Source of the DNA: Lysobacteraceae bacterium
Lineage (GTDB): Bacteria; Pseudomonadota; Gammaproteobacteria; Xanthomonadales; Rhodanobacteraceae
Reading direction: 5' to 3'
NCBI GenBank assembly: GCA_018971925.1
Contig: JAGWZT010000079.1
Span: 1 to 8,027 of the forward strand
Length of the DNA: 8,027 nt
Shown here piece by piece: positions 4,832 through 8,027 of the stretch (its first letter is position 1; the number at the start of each line of letters is the position of its first letter). The position numbers were made by a program, and so were the translations under genes. The notes beneath the pieces were generated by a model. That model saw only the letters and a list, made by a program, of their open reading frames with translations. It was not told the DNA's origin and made no database searches.

Positions 4832-7426
4832 ATGTCAGACATTACCATCAGGCAATTGGCGAACATGGTCGGCACGCCCGAGGACAAGCTCCTCGCGCAA
4901 CTTGCCGAGGCCGGCATGCAATTCGAAGGGCCCGACCAGGTCATCAGCAATCGCGAGAAGACCAAGCTGCTTGATTTCCTTCGCCGCAACCACGGCAAGC
5001 AGGAGTCCGCCGCTGCCGCCACGCCCAAGCAGATCACGCTGAAACGCCGCAAGGTCAGCGAAATCACCGTGGCGGGTGGCCGTGGCGCCAGCGCCAAGAC
5101 GGTCAACGTCGAGGTGCGCGCGCGCCGCACCTACGTCAAGCGCGCCGCGATCGCGACCGGAAACGTGGTGGACAGCGAGCGCGAAGAGGCGCTGCGCAAG
5201 CTCGAGGTGTCGCGGGAGCAGCACGAGCGCGAACTGGCCGAATTGGCGGAACAGGATCGTCGCCGCAAGGAAGAGCAACAGAAGCTCGAGGCCGCAGAGG
5301 CCGAACGCAGGCGCGTCGAGGAAGAACGCGCCAGGGCGGAAGCCGAGGCGACCGCGCGCGCGGCCGGGGAACCCGCGAACGGCGATGCCGCCGAACCGGC
5401 GTCCACGCACGTGCGACGGCACGAGGCACCGAAGCCGCCTGCACGCGAGAACAAGGACGCGGCCGCGCACAAGACCAAGCGCGCGCGCGGGTCGCACCGC
5501 ATGCGTGACGACCAGGACGAAGGCCCCGCACGCTATTCGGGTGGCGAACTGCATCTCACGGATGCGGAACGCGCGCGCCGGTCCACCAAGAAGCGCGCGA
5601 AGCCGCGCGTCGACCTGTCGGGCATCACCGGGCAGCACGGGTTCTCCAAGCCGGTCGCGCCGCAGATGCGCGAAATCCCGATCGGCGAAACCATCGTGGT
5701 TGCCGATCTCGCGCAGAAAATGGCGGTCAAGGGTTCGGAAGTGGTCAAGGCGTTGTTCAAGATGGGCACCATGGTGACCATCAACCAGACCATCGACCAC
5801 GACACCGCCGCGCTGGTGGTCGAGGAGCTTGGCCACAAGGCCGTGGATGCGGCAGAGAAGACGGCCGAAACCGAATTGGCGGCCCACGCGGCCACCGACG
5901 CTGCCGAGGGCGAGAAGGCATCGCGTCCGCCGGTGGTGACCATCATGGGCCACGTCGACCACGGCAAGACGTCGTTGCTCGACACCATCCGCCGCACCAA
6001 GGTCGCGTCGGGCGAAGCGGGCGGCATCACCCAGCACATTGGCGCGTACCACGTCGAAACGCCGAAGGGCGTCATCACCTTCCTCGACACGCCCGGCCAT
6101 GCGGCGTTCACGTCGATGCGTGCGCGCGGTGCGCAGTCCACCGACATCGTGGTGCTGGTGGTTGCGGCCGACGACGGCGTGATGCCGCAAACCGTGGAAG
6201 CCATCCAGCATGCGCGCGCGGCCAGGGTGCCGCTGATCGTCGCGGTCAACAAGATGGACAAGCCGGAAGCCAACCCGGACAACGTGCGCCAGGGCCTGGC
6301 GCAGCACGAAGTCATTCCGGAAGACTGGGGCGGCGACACCCAGTTCGTGCCGGTGTCCGCCAAGACCGGCGACGGCGTCGATGCATTGCTGGAAGCGATC
6401 GGCCTGCAGGCCGAAGTGATGGAGCTGAAGGCGGTCCCCGACGGGCGTGCCTCCGGCGTGGTGATCGAATCCAGCCTCGACAAGGGCCGCGGCCCGGTCG
6501 CGACGGTGCTGGTCCAGCAAGGCCTGCTGAAACGCGGCGACTACGTCGTGTGCGGCGTCGAGTACGGCCGCGTGCGCGCGCTGTTCGACGAAGCCGGCAA
6601 GCAGGTCGAGAGCGCGGGTCCGTCCATTCCGGTGCAGATGCTCGGTTTGTCCGGCGTGCCGGAAGCCGGCGACGAATTCGTGGTGGTCGCGGACGAGAAA
6701 CTGGCGCGCAACGTGGTGTCCGAACGTGAAGCCCGGCGCCGCGAGAAGCGCCTGGTCACGCGCACCAACACGCTCGAAGACGTGATGGCGATGATGGGCA
6801 AGGGCGAGGGTCAGCAGACGCTGAACATCCTCATCAAGGCCGACGTCCAGGGATCGGCCGAGGCTTTGCGCGAATCGCTGTCGGCGATCAGCAACGACCT
6901 GGTGAAGGTCAACGTGATCGCGTCCGGCGTGGGCGGCATCACCGAATCCGACGCGACGCTGGCTTCTGCATCGAAGGCGCTGGTGATCGGCTTCAACGTA
7001 CGCGCGGATGCATCGGCGCGCAAGGTCATCGAACAGAACGGCGTGGACCTGCGCTACTTCTCGATCATCTACGACGTGATCGACCAGGTGAAGCAGGCGG
7101 CATCCGGTCTGATGGGCGTGGAAGTGCGCGAGGAGATCATCGGCACCGCCGAAGTCCGCGACGTGTTCCGTTCGTCCAAGTTCGGCGCCATCGCGGGCTG
7201 CATGGTCGTCGAGGGCTCGGTCAAGCGGCACAAGCCGATCCGCGTGCTGCGCGACGACGTGGTGATCTTCGAAGGCGAGCTGGAGTCGCTGCGCCATTTC
7301 AAGGAAAACGTGGACGAAGTAAAGAACGGCAGCGAGTGCGGCATCGGCGTCAAGCAGTACAACGATGTCAAGCCCGGCGACCGCATCGAGTGCTTCGAGC
7401 GCATCGAAGTGGCACGTACGTTGTAA
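4832..7426 (+). CDS. infB: translation initiation factor IF-2
   Basis: IF2 is the cytoplasmic GTPase that brings formyl-methionyl tRNA to the 30S subunit and promotes 50S joining. The product has 864 residues (E. coli IF2-alpha 890). It begins MSDITIRQLANMVGTPEDKL, the N-terminal IF2 helical domain. An IF2-associated segment with RTYVKR (near 90) follows, then a highly charged coiled coil (about 112-180) and a low-complexity linker. A second IF2_N domain lies at about 280-335. The G domain shows GHVDHGKT (373-380), GGITQHIG, DTPGH (419-423), NKMD (473-476) and SAK (509-511), all intact. Domain II, domain III and the fMet-tRNA-binding C-terminal domain follow, the last with GSECGIGVKQYNDVKPGD. 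It lies 83 bases after nusA. Shorter isoforms from internal starts, as in E. coli, are possible but not provable here. The linker's composition is normal for the family. Confidence 0.98.
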   Translation: MSDITIRQLANMVGTPEDKLLAQLAEAGMQFEGPDQVISNREKTKLLDFLRRNHGKQESAAAATPKQITLKRRKVSEITVAGGRGASAKTVNVEVRARRTYVKRAAIATGNVVDSEREEALRKLEVSREQHERELAELAEQDRRRKEEQQKLEAAEAERRRVEEERARAEAEATARAAGEPANGDAAEPASTHVRRHEAPKPPARENKDAAAHKTKRARGSHRMRDDQDEGPARYSGGELHLTDAERARRSTKKRAKPRVDLSGITGQHGFSKPVAPQMREIPIGETIVVADLAQKMAVKGSEVVKALFKMGTMVTINQTIDHDTAALVVEELGHKAVDAAEKTAETELAAHAATDAAEGEKASRPPVVTIMGHVDHGKTSLLDTIRRTKVASGEAGGITQHIGAYHVETPKGVITFLDTPGHAAFTSMRARGAQSTDIVVLVVAADDGVMPQTVEAIQHARAARVPLIVAVNKMDKPEANPDNVRQGLAQHEVIPEDWGGDTQFVPVSAKTGDGVDALLEAIGLQAEVMELKAVPDGRASGVVIESSLDKGRGPVATVLVQQGLLKRGDYVVCGVEYGRVRALFDEAGKQVESAGPSIPVQMLGLSGVPEAGDEFVVVADEKLARNVVSEREARRREKRLVTRTNTLEDVMAMMGKGEGQQTLNILIKADVQGSAEALRESLSAISNDLVKVNVIASGVGGITESDATLASASKALVIGFNVRADASARKVIEQNGVDLRYFSIIYDVIDQVKQAASGLMGVEVREEIIGTAEVRDVFRSSKFGAIAGCMVVEGSVKRHKPIRVLRDDVVIFEGELESLRHFKENVDEVKNGSECGIGVKQYNDVKPGDRIECFERIEVARTL

Positions 7427-7464
7427 AACGGAACCCAGGATTCGGGAGGAAGTCACTATCCTCA

Positions 7465-7505
7465 TCGTCATTCCGGACGCCGCGCAGCGGCGATCCGGAA
7501 TCGGT
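7465..7505 (-). repeat. REP-like palindrome, left member of inverted pair
   Basis: ATTCCGG (7470-7476) pairs with CCGGAAT (7495-7501). Inside it CGCCGC (7478-7483) pairs with GCGGCG (7487-7492) around a GCA loop, giving a 13-bp hairpin with small bulges. The unit runs from TCGTCATTCCGG to CCGGAATCGGT. The copy at 7556-7606 has the same ends in opposite orientation, so the two form an inverted pair in the infB-rbfA spacer. There is no T tract, so it is unlikely to be an intrinsic terminator. Confidence 0.7.
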
Positions 7506-7555
7506 TTGCTCGATCCGGAATGCCGGCCAGGTTGCCGGTGCAATGGATAATGCCT

Positions 7556-7606
7556 ACCGATTCCGGGTTCCACTGCGGCGTAGCCGCGGTGGCCCCGGAA
7601 TGACGA
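7556..7606 (+). repeat. REP-like palindrome, right member of inverted pair
   Basis: This unit runs from ACCGATTCCGG to CCGGAATGACGA. The outer stem ATTCCGG/CCGGAAT (7560-7566, 7595-7601) encloses CCAC/GTGG (7570-7573, 7589-7592) and GCGGC/GCCGC (7575-7579, 7583-7587) with a GTA loop. Its ends are the reverse complement of those of the copy at 7465-7505, while the middle differs in length and sequence. The 50 bases between the pair contain a further CCGGAATGCCGG fragment that may be a partial copy. The unit ends 35 bases before the rbfA start codon. Confidence 0.7.
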
Positions 7607-7641
7607 AGCAATAAATTCCATCCCATCGCCAAATCCCGTTC

Positions 7642-8007
7642 ATGCCCCAACGCTCCTTCCATGGTACCGACCGCCTCAACGCCGAACTTCGCCGTGAAGT
7701 CGGCACGTTGGTGCATGCCGCGGTGCGCGACCACGGGTTGCCGCAGGCGAGCGTGGTGGACGTGGAAGCCAGCCGCGAACTCGATGTCGCGACCGTGTGG
7801 GTGACGGCCTTGCAACCCGAACGTTCGGCCGAAGTCGTGAAGGCGTTGAAGGCACTCGCCAAGGAATTCCGTTATCAGCTCGCGCACACGATGCGCATGC
7901 GCCGCGTGCCCGAACTGCGCTTCAGGTACGACGCATCGGTGGACACCGGAGAGCGGATCGAGCAATTGCTGCGCGAAGACCACGGCCCGGGGCATCGGGA
8001 TGCCTGA
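7642..8007 (+). CDS. rbfA: 30S ribosome-binding factor RbfA
   Basis: RbfA binds the immature 30S subunit and helps process the 5' end of 16S rRNA; in E. coli it is also needed for growth in the cold. The product is a single KH-like domain of 121 residues (E. coli 133). It is recognised by the start SFHGTDRLNAELRREVGTLV, the central VVDVEASRELDVATVWVTAL and the C-terminal signature MRMRRVPELRFRYDASVDTGERIEQLL. The ATG at 7642 is the only start in frame before an upstream stop (TAA at 7612-7614). No Shine-Dalgarno sequence precedes it, which is unusual beside its neighbours. The position of the conserved kink glycine (E. coli Gly77 in Ala-Ser-Gly) is Lys74 here. The gene follows infB after a 215-base, repeat-filled gap and overlaps the probable truB start. 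Confidence 0.95.
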   Translation: MPQRSFHGTDRLNAELRREVGTLVHAAVRDHGLPQASVVDVEASRELDVATVWVTALQPERSAEVVKALKALAKEFRYQLAHTMRMRRVPELRFRYDASVDTGERIEQLLREDHGPGHRDA

Positions 8008-8027
8008 ACACCCCCTTCCAGTGGAAG
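8000..8027 (+). CDS. truB: probable start of tRNA pseudouridine-55 synthase, partial
   Basis: An ATG at 8000 opens a frame (MPEHPLPVE) that runs to the window edge and overlaps the rbfA stop codon by eight bases, which would allow translational coupling. Nine codons are too few to identify a protein. The call rests on gene order, since truB follows rbfA in this conserved operon. GGGG (7989-7992) could serve as a weak ribosome binding site. TruB makes pseudouridine 55 in the T loop of tRNAs. Confidence 0.4.

Noticed and set aside
4835..7621. Minus-strand open frame of 928 codons opposite infB
   Set aside because: It has the same cause: the sense strand is unmistakably IF2 with all G motifs, and the antisense product looks like no protein family.
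7600..7642. Promoter giving a leaderless rbfA mRNA (AATAAA near 7610)
   Set aside because: No acceptable -35 element is found at the right distance, and the spacing to the ATG is too long for a leaderless start.

Overview
This window is a high-GC chromosomal housekeeping region from a gammaproteobacterium, most likely of the order Lysobacterales (Xanthomonadales) and perhaps Rhodanobacteraceae. The placement rests on three things. The end of the respiratory complex I (nuo) operon runs into an initiator tRNA and the rimP-nusA-infB-rbfA cluster. The genes have GC-rich third codon positions. The intergenic hairpin repeats resemble those common in that order. This placement is inference from one window.

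Layout, all genes on the + strand. The 3' end of nuoM (1-441) and complete nuoN (518-1954) close the nuo operon. They encode two antiporter-like, proton-pumping membrane subunits of NADH:quinone oxidoreductase. The following 631 bases hold no protein gene. They contain a hairpin repeat, an unexplained run of three nested hairpins (2059-2174), a well-formed sigma-70 promoter (2194-2222), an initiator tRNA-fMet (2236-2312), and a leader with an intrinsic terminator (2397-2426) ahead of rimP. After that come rimP (2586-3137), nusA (3234-4748), infB (4832-7426), rbfA (7642-8007) and what is probably the first nine codons of truB (from 8000).

The second block matches the metY-rimP-nusA-infB-rbfA-truB operon of Escherichia coli. 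It couples the initiator tRNA and IF2 (translation initiation) with RimP and RbfA (30S maturation) and NusA (transcription elongation, termination and antitermination). The promoter upstream of the tRNA could drive the whole unit. The terminator between tRNA and rimP would then act as an attenuator separating tRNA supply from expression of the protein genes.

No mobile element, CRISPR array or defence system is visible, and the genes are intact and ordinary. What merits a second look lies mostly between genes: three kinds of palindromic repeat sitting inside the operons, the structured nuoN-tRNA spacer, and the rimP leader. Two protein details also stand out: a lysine-to-glutamate change at a key NuoN channel position, and loss of the kink glycine in RbfA.
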